NCBI GenBank assembly: GCA_018058125.1
Contig: JAGPCH010000110.1
Span: 1-6,014 of the forward strand
Reading direction: 5' to 3'
Origin: Ignavibacteria bacterium
GTDB taxonomy: Bacteria; Bacteroidota; Ignavibacteria; Tepidaquicellales; Tepidaquicellaceae
DNA: 6,014 bases
In this document: positions 1 to 5,410 of the stretch, piece by piece
Layout: every line of letters begins with the position of its first letter
Numbering within the stretch: position 1 is the stretch's first letter
Notes under the pieces: model-generated
What the model was told of the DNA's origin: nothing
The model's input: the letters and a program-made list of their open reading frames with translations, nothing else
Database searches by the model: none
Position numbers and translations under genes: made by a program

Positions 1-705
1 AAAAAAGAGTTTCCGAATATTTACAAAACCTGTTTAATTAAGGGAATAGATATTACTAAACAAATGATACCTGTCGTACCGGCTGCACACTATACCTGCG
101 GCGGTATTGTTACTGATCTTAAAGGGAGAACTAATCTTGACAACTTATATGCCAGCGGGGAAGTTACCATGTCCGGAGTTCACGGAGCAAACAGGCTTGC
201 GTCTAATTCCCTGCTTGAAGCGATGGTTTTTTCCAATGCTATTTTTGAAGAATTAAAAAATAAGATCATAACCGCTGAACCGGAGAATTCTAAAAGTAAA
301 AAAAATAAATCCGAAGCATTAAAAAAACTTAAAACTATATATAAAAACATTTATGACTGGAATGAAGACGGGACCGAGAATACAGAAGAATGGATATTGA
401 TATCTCATGACAGAAAAGAAATTAAAGAAGTTATGAGTGATTATGTCGGTATAGTAAGAAACACAATCCGTCTCGACAGGGCTTACAGAAGGGTAAATAT
501 GATGAGAGACGAAATAGAAGACTTTTATAAAAAGACCAAAGTAAGCGTAGAGCTGCTAGAACTCAGGAATCTTGTGACAGTTGCATATCTGATAATCAAA
601 TCTGCCAAGCTCAGAAAGGAGTCAAGAGGTTTGCATTATATGCTGGACTACCCTGAAAAAGATGACAAAAATTTTTTGAGAGATACTTTTTTAATTGATA
701 ATTGA
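1..705 (+). CDS. nadB: L-aspartate oxidase, C-terminal part (5' end outside window)
   Basis: FAD-dependent cytoplasmic enzyme that oxidises L-aspartate to iminoaspartate, which NadA condenses into quinolinate in de novo NAD synthesis. The frame is open from base 1, so about 234 residues of a family of roughly 530 are visible; the ATG at 64 is internal, not the start. Family signatures are clear: [12 protein letters not shown] (His codon 88-90), [14 protein letters not shown], and the FAD-domain segment [16 protein letters not shown] (Arg codon 193-195). In the E. coli enzyme the equivalent His and Arg lie in the active site (family knowledge). A helical C-terminal domain follows, ending with the typical [16 protein letters not shown] block near codons 628-666. 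The last residues (IDN) and the TGA stop at 703-705 are encoded by the first units of a heptamer repeat, so the native C-terminus may have been slightly rewritten. No downstream terminator is evident. Confidence 0.95.
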   Translation, partial: KKEFPNIYKTCLIKGIDITKQMIPVVPAAHYTCGGIVTDLKGRTNLDNLYASGEVTMSGVHGANRLASNSLLEAMVFSNAIFEELKNKIITAEPENSKSKKNKSEALKKLKTIYKNIYDWNEDGTENTEEWILISHDRKEIKEVMSDYVGIVRNTIRLDRAYRRVNMMRDEIEDFYKKTKVSVELLELRNLVTVAYLIIKSAKLRKESRGLHYMLDYPEKDDKNFLRDTFLIDN

Positions 706-777
706 TAATTGATATTTGATAATTGATAGTTGATAATTGATGATTGATAATTAATAATTGATAAGCGATAAGTGATG
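694..777. repeat. Tandem array of twelve 7-bp units, consensus ATTGATA
   Basis: Reading from 694 in steps of seven gives twelve units in unbroken phase. Six are exact ATTGATA copies within the first ten units (694, 701, 708, 722, 743, 757). The others differ by one base (715 TTTGATA, 729 GTTGATA, 736 ATTGATG, 750 ATTAATA), and the last two (764 AGCGATA, 771 AGTGATG) are more diverged. Because seven is not a multiple of three, the + strand meets a TGA in every frame within about 21 bases, while the pure repeat is open in all frames on the - strand. The array starts inside the nadB 3' end and fills most of the gap to the lipoprotein gene. Heptanucleotide short tandem repeats are known from other bacteria such as heterocystous cyanobacteria; a function here is unknown. 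Confidence 0.93.
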
Positions 778-790
778 AATTTAATATTTG
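758..790 (+). promoter_or_regulatory. Weak candidate FCB-type promoter for the lipoprotein operon
   Basis: TTG at 758-760 is followed after 22 bp by AATATTTG at 783-790, one mismatch from the TAnnTTTG -7 consensus of Bacteroidota-type sigma factors. The ATG lies 24 bp downstream. The -33 half sits in the heptamer array, where TTG recurs every 7 bp, so the match is easily fortuitous. Transcription could also run through from nadB. Confidence 0.2.
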
Positions 791-814
791 TAATAAAAAA
801 ATATAAAACAGATA

Positions 815-1807
815 ATGGTAAATATCAGTAAAAAATTTTTTAAAATTTCATCAGGGATATTTCTGATAATTTTATTCGGTATAATTTTGCATTCATGTTC
901 GAAAACGGAAAGTGAGAATAAAGATATAAAATCTCGGAGCGAGAATAATGTAAGCGGGAATCTAAATTCTGCAGGAGTGAAGGAAGGCGGACATGAGTTT
1001 TCAGTCCATTATCAGATGCCCCGCAGAATTTACAGACTTGATAAAGAAGATCTCAATAATGACGGTATTAAAGAAATAATAGTAATGAGTGTACTGAAAG
1101 ATACATCCGATAAATTTAATGATTTTTATAACTTTGATATGATCGAAGTATTTTCTCTGGATTCGATAAAAGAATCTTTTGTGAAAATATTATCCGATAC
1201 TGTAGATTACTCTAGGGAATGTAATTATGCTGAATTAGGTAATGACAAAAGCAGGCAGATGCTTGTCGTGACCAACTCCGGCGGAAATGACTCTGTTACA
1301 TCCGGAGGAATGTTTGTCTTTGAAATGGTTTCTAAAGACAGCATAAATTTACTGAAATATTTTGAAACAGGCGCGCCTATTGTCAAAGATCTTAAGAGTG
1401 ACGGAAATAATGAACTTATTGTATCGGATCTTTTTTATGGTGTAATGCCACAGAATAATGCTGTGACTTATGTAAGCGGGATTTTCAGAATTGAGAATCA
1501 CGAATTAGTGCAGAAAAATTCTGATTACCCTGAATATTTTGATACTCATATCGATCAGTTAAAAGAAAATTATTACGGTTTAAAAAAGAAAATCGAAATG
1601 GGAATGCAGCCCGGTAATCTTGCATATCCTCTATATAAAGAAGCATGTGAAATTATTGTCAATTATTATTCAAAAGGTGATTTAAAGGATCTGAATAAAT
1701 TCTGGGATGAAGAAAAAAATTATCTTAAAAACAGCATTGAGGAAACCGAGTTTCTGGATCTTAATAATTTTGTTTTGAAATTATTGCCTTCAGCAAAGAA
1801 TGCATGA
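815..1807 (+). CDS. Predicted lipoprotein with FG-GAP/VCBS-like DxNxDG segments, function unknown
   Basis: The 330-residue product starts with a lipoprotein signal: Lys residues at 6-7 and 10, a hydrophobic stretch at about 11-25, and a lipobox LHSC with the predicted lipidated Cys28. Residues 29-60 are polar, rich in Ser, Asn, Glu and Lys, and look like a flexible tether. The mature part has two segments of acidic-turn-plus-strand type: DLNNDGIKEIIV (79-90) and DLKSDGNNELIV (192-203). A more degenerate one (ELGNDKSRQMLVV) lies between them. These resemble the calcium-binding turns of FG-GAP/VCBS beta-propeller repeats, but too few are visible to claim a complete propeller. The C-terminal 80 residues look helical and charged. 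The ATG at 815 has no Shine-Dalgarno upstream, only A-rich sequence; it is chosen because the signal peptide begins directly after it. The 3' end overlaps the glycosyltransferase gene by 8 bp. I do not recognise a named family. It is probably membrane-anchored in the periplasm or outer membrane. Confidence 0.8.
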   Translation: MVNISKKFFKISSGIFLIILFGIILHSCSKTESENKDIKSRSENNVSGNLNSAGVKEGGHEFSVHYQMPRRIYRLDKEDLNNDGIKEIIVMSVLKDTSDKFNDFYNFDMIEVFSLDSIKESFVKILSDTVDYSRECNYAELGNDKSRQMLVVTNSGGNDSVTSGGMFVFEMVSKDSINLLKYFETGAPIVKDLKSDGNNELIVSDLFYGVMPQNNAVTYVSGIFRIENHELVQKNSDYPEYFDTHIDQLKENYYGLKKKIEMGMQPGNLAYPLYKEACEIIVNYYSKGDLKDLNKFWDEEKNYLKNSIEETEFLDLNNFVLKLLPSAKNA

Positions 1808-2672
1808 GAGTACTGAATTATCGATAGTCATTGTTACATGGAACAGTCAGGATGAGATCGGAAATTGTCTTAGATCAATTATAGAAAGCACAAATGAACT
1901 TAATTATGAAATTGTAATAGTTGATAACAATTCAAAAGATAATACAGTCACTGAGATAAAAAGCATAGCCGAAGAGAATTTTCACAGGATAAAATTAATT
2001 CTGAATAATTCTAATACTGGATATACCAAAGCAAGTAATCAGGGTATTTTATCTTCATCGGGTAAGAATATTTTACTTTTAAATCCTGATACTGTAATTG
2101 AAAAAGGTTCTGTAATAAGTTTATTGAGCAGACTTGATTCAGTTGAAAAGACAGGAGCAGCAGCTCCTCAGCTATTGAATCCGGACGGAAGCATACAGAG
2201 ATCCTGCAGAAAGTTTCCGTCGTTTTGGGATATGTTCTGCGAGTTTAGTTTGTTAAGCAGCATTTTCCCCGAAAGTAAAATTTTCAGCAGTTGGAAAATG
2301 AATTATTTTGATCATGATATACAATGCGCAGTGGATCAGCCGATGGCGGCGGCATTGATGATAAAAAAAGAAGTATTGAACAGGATTGGTAACTTTGACG
2401 AAAGATTTAAAATGTTCTTTAATGATGTTGACCTTTGCAAACGGATATGTGATGCCGGATATGATATTATTTTTTATCCGGAGTCAAAAATAATCCATGA
2501 GAAAGGTGTTAGTATTTATAAGGACAGGGAAAAGATGATCAGAATATGGAATGAGGATTGTTTAAGCTATTTCAGAAAATACAATACAAATTCATTATTA
2601 CTTGTGTGGCTTGGCATTAGTCTGAAGCTGTCAGGTTTTTTCAGAATATTATTATATAAAATCAGCAAATGA
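1800..2672 (+). CDS. Glycosyltransferase family 2, rhamnosyltransferase (WbbL)-like
   Basis: This is a 290-residue GT-A fold transferase that would move a sugar from a nucleotide-sugar donor to a surface glycan or similar acceptor at the cytoplasmic membrane face. Visible GT2 motifs in order: the N-terminal strand LSIVIVTWNS (7-16), VDNNSKDNT (41-49, nucleotide binding), NTGYTKASNQG (72-82), and LLLNPDT (92-98, in the place of the DxD metal-binding motif). Next come PQLLNPDGSIQRSCRKFP (123-140), the acceptor/catalytic region GNFDERFKMFFNDVDLCKR (197-215), and YPESKIIHEKG (226-236) with a conserved His. This order is typical of WbbL-like rhamnosyltransferases, but donor and acceptor cannot be read from sequence. 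The C-terminal 25 residues are hydrophobic and basic and may touch the membrane. The ATG at 1800 lies inside the lipoprotein gene and fits the family N-terminus, with no Shine-Dalgarno. The stop overlaps the next start as ATGA. No polysaccharide cluster surrounds it. Confidence 0.9.
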   Translation: MHESTELSIVIVTWNSQDEIGNCLRSIIESTNELNYEIVIVDNNSKDNTVTEIKSIAEENFHRIKLILNNSNTGYTKASNQGILSSSGKNILLLNPDTVIEKGSVISLLSRLDSVEKTGAAAPQLLNPDGSIQRSCRKFPSFWDMFCEFSLLSSIFPESKIFSSWKMNYFDHDIQCAVDQPMAAALMIKKEVLNRIGNFDERFKMFFNDVDLCKRICDAGYDIIFYPESKIIHEKGVSIYKDREKMIRIWNEDCLSYFRKYNTNSLLLVWLGISLKLSGFFRILLYKISK

Positions 2673-3505
2673 AGGTAGCAGTAGCGCAGACGACAGCCGT
2701 ATTAGGTGACATTCAAAAAAACATAGAGCACCATCTGGAGTTTTGTAATAAGGCTATAAAAAATAAAGCGGATCTGATCGTATTCCCGGAGTTATCACTG
2801 ACAGGATATTCAGTAAAAGATCTAAACTATGTTTTATCTTTGAATCTCAAAGAGACTAAGCTTCTTGACAAACTAAAAGCCATGAGTAATAAGATCTCCA
2901 TTATTTGCGGGCTTGCGGAAGAGGATGAAAAATTTGCAATTTATAATTCGGGTGTTTTCATATCTGAAGGTGAGATAAAATTCTCACATAGAAAAATCTA
3001 TCCACCTACATACGGGTTGTTTGAAGAGTTGCGGTATTTTTCCAATGGAAATGAATGTAAGGCTCATGAAACAAAATTCGGCAAGATCGGGTTACTTGTA
3101 TGCGAGGATTTGTGGCACATTTCACTGCCTTATACTTTAGCCATGGACGGGGCTCAGATAATAGTCGGAATTGCAGTTTCACCAACACGTCTGGCAATCA
3201 ATACAGAAGAATTCAAGAATTATGAAGTTAACTCTCAGCAGCATTGCGCTTATGCGAGACTGCTTTCAAGTTATTTGATCTTCAGCAACAGAGTTGGTTA
3301 TGAAGACGGAGTAAATTTCTGGGGAGGCAGCGAGGTAATTGATCCGTTTGGGAATGTGATAGCTGCAGCAAAATTGTTTGACGAAGATATTATTTATGCT
3401 GAAATTGATCATGAAGAGGTAAAAAGAGCGCGACATCAGGCAAGACATTTTCTTGATGAAGATCTCGATCTGACCATAAAGAATCTGAAGAAAATATATT
3501 CATAG
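2669..3505 (+). CDS. Nitrilase-superfamily amidohydrolase, NAD+ synthetase-type glutaminase domain standing alone
   Basis: This 278-residue carbon-nitrogen hydrolase consists of just the nitrilase fold. The catalytic Glu-Lys-Cys triad is visible: Glu41 in FPELSLTGY (39-47), Lys109 in HRKIYPP (107-113) and Cys145 in VCEDLWH (144-150). Three features match the glutamine amidotransferase domain of NadE better than other nitrilase branches: the TGYSVKDL segment after Glu41, the YPPTYGLFEELRYF segment (111-124; NadE has an LPNYGVFDExRYF-like version), and CEDLW around the nucleophile. That domain hydrolyses glutamine and channels ammonia to the NAD synthetase domain. Here the protein stops after the glutaminase, and no SGGxDS-type ATP-pyrophosphatase sequence follows. 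It may serve a separate NadE subunit, or be an amidase with another substrate (omega-amidase or carbamoyl-amine type cannot be excluded). Its start overlaps the glycosyltransferase stop (ATGA), which suggests translational coupling. A NAD role is inferred from motifs and from nadB about 2 kb upstream. Confidence 0.85.
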   Translation: MKVAVAQTTAVLGDIQKNIEHHLEFCNKAIKNKADLIVFPELSLTGYSVKDLNYVLSLNLKETKLLDKLKAMSNKISIICGLAEEDEKFAIYNSGVFISEGEIKFSHRKIYPPTYGLFEELRYFSNGNECKAHETKFGKIGLLVCEDLWHISLPYTLAMDGAQIIVGIAVSPTRLAINTEEFKNYEVNSQQHCAYARLLSSYLIFSNRVGYEDGVNFWGGSEVIDPFGNVIAAAKLFDEDIIYAEIDHEEVKRARHQARHFLDEDLDLTIKNLKKIYS

Positions 3506-3564
3506 TTAAAGCTTAAAAAATAAATTTGAACTCTTATGATCAACTTTAACTTTTAACTTTTTGT
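3504..3564 (+). terminator. Weak hairpin/T-run after the amidase gene, possible terminator
   Basis: AGTTAAAG at 3504-3511 is the exact reverse complement of CTTTAACT at 3544-3551, giving an 8-bp AT-rich stem around a 32-base loop. T-rich sequence follows (TTTTAACTTTTTG to 3563). An alternative pairing uses CTTTAA at 3544-3549 with TTAAAG at 3565-3570. The stem is low in GC and the loop long, so an efficient intrinsic terminator is doubtful. It is listed because it sits exactly between two gene groups. Confidence 0.3.
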
Positions 3565-3572
3565 TTAAAGCA

Positions 3573-3603
3573 TTTTAAAATATTCTGAAATTGAGTATTT
3601 TTG
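3573..3603 (+). promoter_or_regulatory. FCB-type promoter for the hrcA-grpE-dnaJ operon
   Basis: TATTTTTG at 3596-3603 matches the TAnnTTTG -7 element of Bacteroidota-type housekeeping promoters exactly. TTTT at 3573-3576, 19 bp upstream, is one base from the TTTG -33 element and at the usual spacing. Transcription would begin near 3608-3611, leaving a leader of about 60 bases before the hrcA ATG. A second TAnnTTTG match (TAAATTTG, 3521-3528) lacks a recognisable -33 box. No CIRCE inverted repeat (TTAGCACTC-N9-GAGTGCTAA) lies in 3506-3670. Confidence 0.55.
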
Positions 3604-3670
3604 CAAAGTCCAAAACAGACAGTCAAATTAATAAAAAATAAGATAAGCATAAGATTTTATTAGAGACAAA

Positions 3671-4711
3671 ATGAACGAAACATTAACAGACAGAGAAAAA
3701 GAGGTTTTAAAATACGTAGTAGAGAATTTTATCCGGATAGCATCACCTATAGGTTCGAGAAGCGTGTCTAAAAAGACTGATCTTCACCTGTCATCGGCTA
3801 CAATAAGAAATGTAATGAGTGATCTGGAAGAGATGGATCTTCTCAATACGCCGCACACTTCTGCGGGCAGGATACCAACGGATAAAGGATACAGGTATTA
3901 TGTAGACATGCTGATGAACAGTGAAAAATTAAATCTCGAAGAAGAATACAGGATAAAGAGCCAGTTTGATGATATGAACATGAACATTGTCGAATCAAGG
4001 GATCTTTATATTGAAACATCAAGGATACTCGGTAAGATCACGCATTTATTAAGTGTCGTATCCCAGCCATTAATGTCAAAAGGTGTTTTTGATAAACTTG
4101 AGTTTGTCAGTCTTGCATCCAACAAAATACTGGTTGTGCTGAATATAAGATCAGGCATGGTAAAAACCGTCATTATGGAAATTGACAGTGAGATCCCAAA
4201 ATCCAAGCTTGACGATCTTTCATCCTTTTTGAATGAAAGGCTTCAGGGACTTACACTGGATCAGATAAGAGTCAGCATAGCCGAGCGGGTAAAAGATTAT
4301 AATTGCAAAGAGCCAGAGCTGATCAGGCTTTTTGTAAATTCATTGGATAAACTTTATACGGATGAAGAAAAAGGAAACAGGATCTATGTAGGCGGAACGG
4401 GAGATCTTATCATGCAGCCTGAATTTGAAGATCCGAAGAATTTCAAAGAAATAATAAATCTTGCTGAAGATAAGAATTTAGTTATTCATATTTTTCAGAA
4501 TTCTTTAAAGTCTGATAATGAAGTACTGATCTCAATCGGAAGTGAAAATGAAGAAGAGAGACTTAAAAATTACAGTGTGGTCACTACTTCTTATAATGCC
4601 GGAAATGTCAAAGGTAATATAGGAGTGATCGGTCCGAAGCGGATGAATTATGCAAGGATGATATCTCTTTTACAGTACACGTCTAAGATAATTAATGAGA
4701 GATCTATATAG
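3671..4711 (+). CDS. hrcA: Heat-inducible transcription repressor HrcA
   Basis: Dimeric repressor that binds CIRCE operators of class I heat-shock genes (groESL, dnaK operons) and whose activity depends on the GroEL chaperonin (family knowledge). The length of 346 residues is normal. The N-terminal winged helix-turn-helix is complete: TDREKEVLKYVVENFI (6-21), SPIGSRSVSKK (25-35), the recognition-helix region SSATIRNVMSDLEEMDLL (41-58) and the wing HTSAGRIPTDKGYRYY (62-77). The GAF-like and dimerisation parts follow, with VFDKLEFVSLASNKILVVL, RIYVGGTGDLIMQPEF and, near the C-terminus, ISIGSENEEERLKNYSVV and GNIGVIGPKRMNYARMI, all hallmarks of HrcA. The ATG at 3671 puts the HTH at the usual distance from the N-terminus; there is only a weak purine stretch (AGAGA) upstream. 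It is first in the chaperone operon, 48 bp before grpE. Whether it controls its own operon is unclear because no CIRCE is visible. Confidence 0.97.
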   Translation: MNETLTDREKEVLKYVVENFIRIASPIGSRSVSKKTDLHLSSATIRNVMSDLEEMDLLNTPHTSAGRIPTDKGYRYYVDMLMNSEKLNLEEEYRIKSQFDDMNMNIVESRDLYIETSRILGKITHLLSVVSQPLMSKGVFDKLEFVSLASNKILVVLNIRSGMVKTVIMEIDSEIPKSKLDDLSSFLNERLQGLTLDQIRVSIAERVKDYNCKEPELIRLFVNSLDKLYTDEEKGNRIYVGGTGDLIMQPEFEDPKNFKEIINLAEDKNLVIHIFQNSLKSDNEVLISIGSENEEERLKNYSVVTTSYNAGNVKGNIGVIGPKRMNYARMISLLQYTSKIINERSI

Positions 4712-4746
4712 TAATTTCTGTAAATAAAAATTTTAAAATAAATAAC

Positions 4747-4750
4747 GGAG
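4747..4750 (+). promoter_or_regulatory. Shine-Dalgarno sequence of grpE
   Basis: GGAG (within ACGGAG) ends 9 bases before the grpE ATG at 4760. It is the only well-placed Shine-Dalgarno match seen before any gene in this window; the other starts have A-rich leaders or overlap the upstream gene. Confidence 0.6.
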
Positions 4751-4759
4751 TAAAAATAC

Positions 4760-5323
4760 ATGAGCAATAAAAAACACAACATTGATATTAAAGACGGAAA
4801 AAATAAAAATCACGAACCTGAAATTGAATCAGATGAAGAGGTAAAGGGAGAAGAAGAAGAGCAAAACGGTGATGAAAAGGAAATAGAAATTGCCAAACTT
4901 AAAGATACACTTCTAAGAAAAATGGCGGAATTTGAAAACTATAAGAGAAGAACAGATTCGGAAATATCCAATTATATAAAGTATGCATCAGAGAAACTTA
5001 TCAAAGAACTGATCCCAGTGTATGACGACCTCGGAAGATCCATTGATTCGATCAATAAAGGTGAGACCAGGGATTTTGATACTTTAAAAACAGGCATTGC
5101 TTTGATCTATGATAAATTCAAAAGTGTTCTCGAAAAAGAGGGATTACAGGAAATAGACTCACTCGGAAAAGAATTTGATGTAGACTTAAGTTCTGCATTG
5201 ATGCAGGTGCCGAATAAAGATGTAAAACCAAATACTGTATTAGAAGTAATTGAAAAGGGTTATAAATTAAAAGATAAAGTTGTAAAACATGAAAAGGTTC
5301 TTGTCTCAAGTGAACCAAATTAA
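4760..5323 (+). CDS. grpE: Nucleotide exchange factor GrpE
   Basis: Homodimeric cytoplasmic co-chaperone that releases ADP from DnaK and so drives the DnaK-DnaJ folding cycle. The length of 187 residues is normal. Residues 1-40 are a highly charged, probably disordered tail (Lys/Asn-rich, then a Glu-rich run at 19-43). The long helix of the dimer starts about residue 40 and contains the signature KMAEFENYKRRT (54-65). The helix bundle includes ELIPVYDDLGRSI, and the C-terminal beta domain that contacts DnaK contains LGKEFDVDLSSALMQVP and VIEKGYKLKDKVVKHEKVLVS. Two normally conserved spots differ: FDVDLSSAL replaces the usual FDPxxHEAL type, and KHEKV replaces the usual RPAxV. Both are tolerable variants and the frame is intact. 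It lies between hrcA and dnaJ, as in the Chlorobiota-type operon, and has a clear GGAG ribosome binding site. Confidence 0.97.
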   Translation: MSNKKHNIDIKDGKNKNHEPEIESDEEVKGEEEEQNGDEKEIEIAKLKDTLLRKMAEFENYKRRTDSEISNYIKYASEKLIKELIPVYDDLGRSIDSINKGETRDFDTLKTGIALIYDKFKSVLEKEGLQEIDSLGKEFDVDLSSALMQVPNKDVKPNTVLEVIEKGYKLKDKVVKHEKVLVSSEPN

Positions 5324-5410
5324 ATTAGGAAGAAAAAAAACAAGAAAAAAAAGAAAGTAAAGAAAGTAAAGAAAATAAAGAAAGTAAAGAAAGGAAAGTA
5401 AAACTAAAAA
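5324..5410 (+). repeat. Purine-rich grpE-dnaJ spacer with five 9-bp GAAAGTAAA units
   Basis: 77 of the 87 bases between the grpE stop and the dnaJ start are purines on the + strand. Five consecutive 9-bp units lie at 5353-5397: GAAAGTAAA, GAAAGTAAA, GAAAATAAA, GAAAGTAAA and GAAAGGAAA. Before them is an A/G run (5327-5352) broken by one C at 5341. In the grpE frame the spacer stays open for 25 codons after the stop, nearly all Lys with Val/Ile every third position, to TAA at 5399-5401. The dnaJ start has only a remote AAGGA (5391-5395, 15 bases from ATG), so the unstructured purine leader may itself support ribosome binding. That role is inference. No terminator is visible, consistent with grpE-dnaJ cotranscription. 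Confidence 0.9.

Noticed and set aside
694..777. CRISPR-like array
   Set aside because: The units are 7 bp and directly abutting, with no spacers; it is a simple tandem repeat.
3006..3448. Two short - strand frames opposite the amidase gene (3006-3197 and 3266-3448)
   Set aside because: They lie wholly within a gene with clear catalytic motifs and have no recognisable protein features.
2669..3505. Pseudogene of a full-length NAD+ synthetase
   Set aside because: The nitrilase domain is complete and intact, and no decayed synthetase motifs were seen in the 165 bp downstream before hrcA.
3630..3661. AATAAAA/TTTTATT inverted repeat just before hrcA as an operator
   Set aside because: Seven A/T-only bases on each side of an 18-base gap in AT-rich DNA are expected by chance, and it does not resemble CIRCE.
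4006..4206. Short - strand frame opposite hrcA
   Set aside because: Antisense shadow of a well-conserved gene, with no family resemblance.
4712..4759. Terminator between hrcA and grpE
   Set aside because: The AAAATTTTAAAAT sequence has no GC stem, and grpE has its own ribosome binding site close by, which fits an operon.
5118..5318. Short - strand frame opposite the 3' part of grpE
   Set aside because: Antisense shadow of a well-conserved gene; its peptide shows no domain or motif and no start signal supports it.
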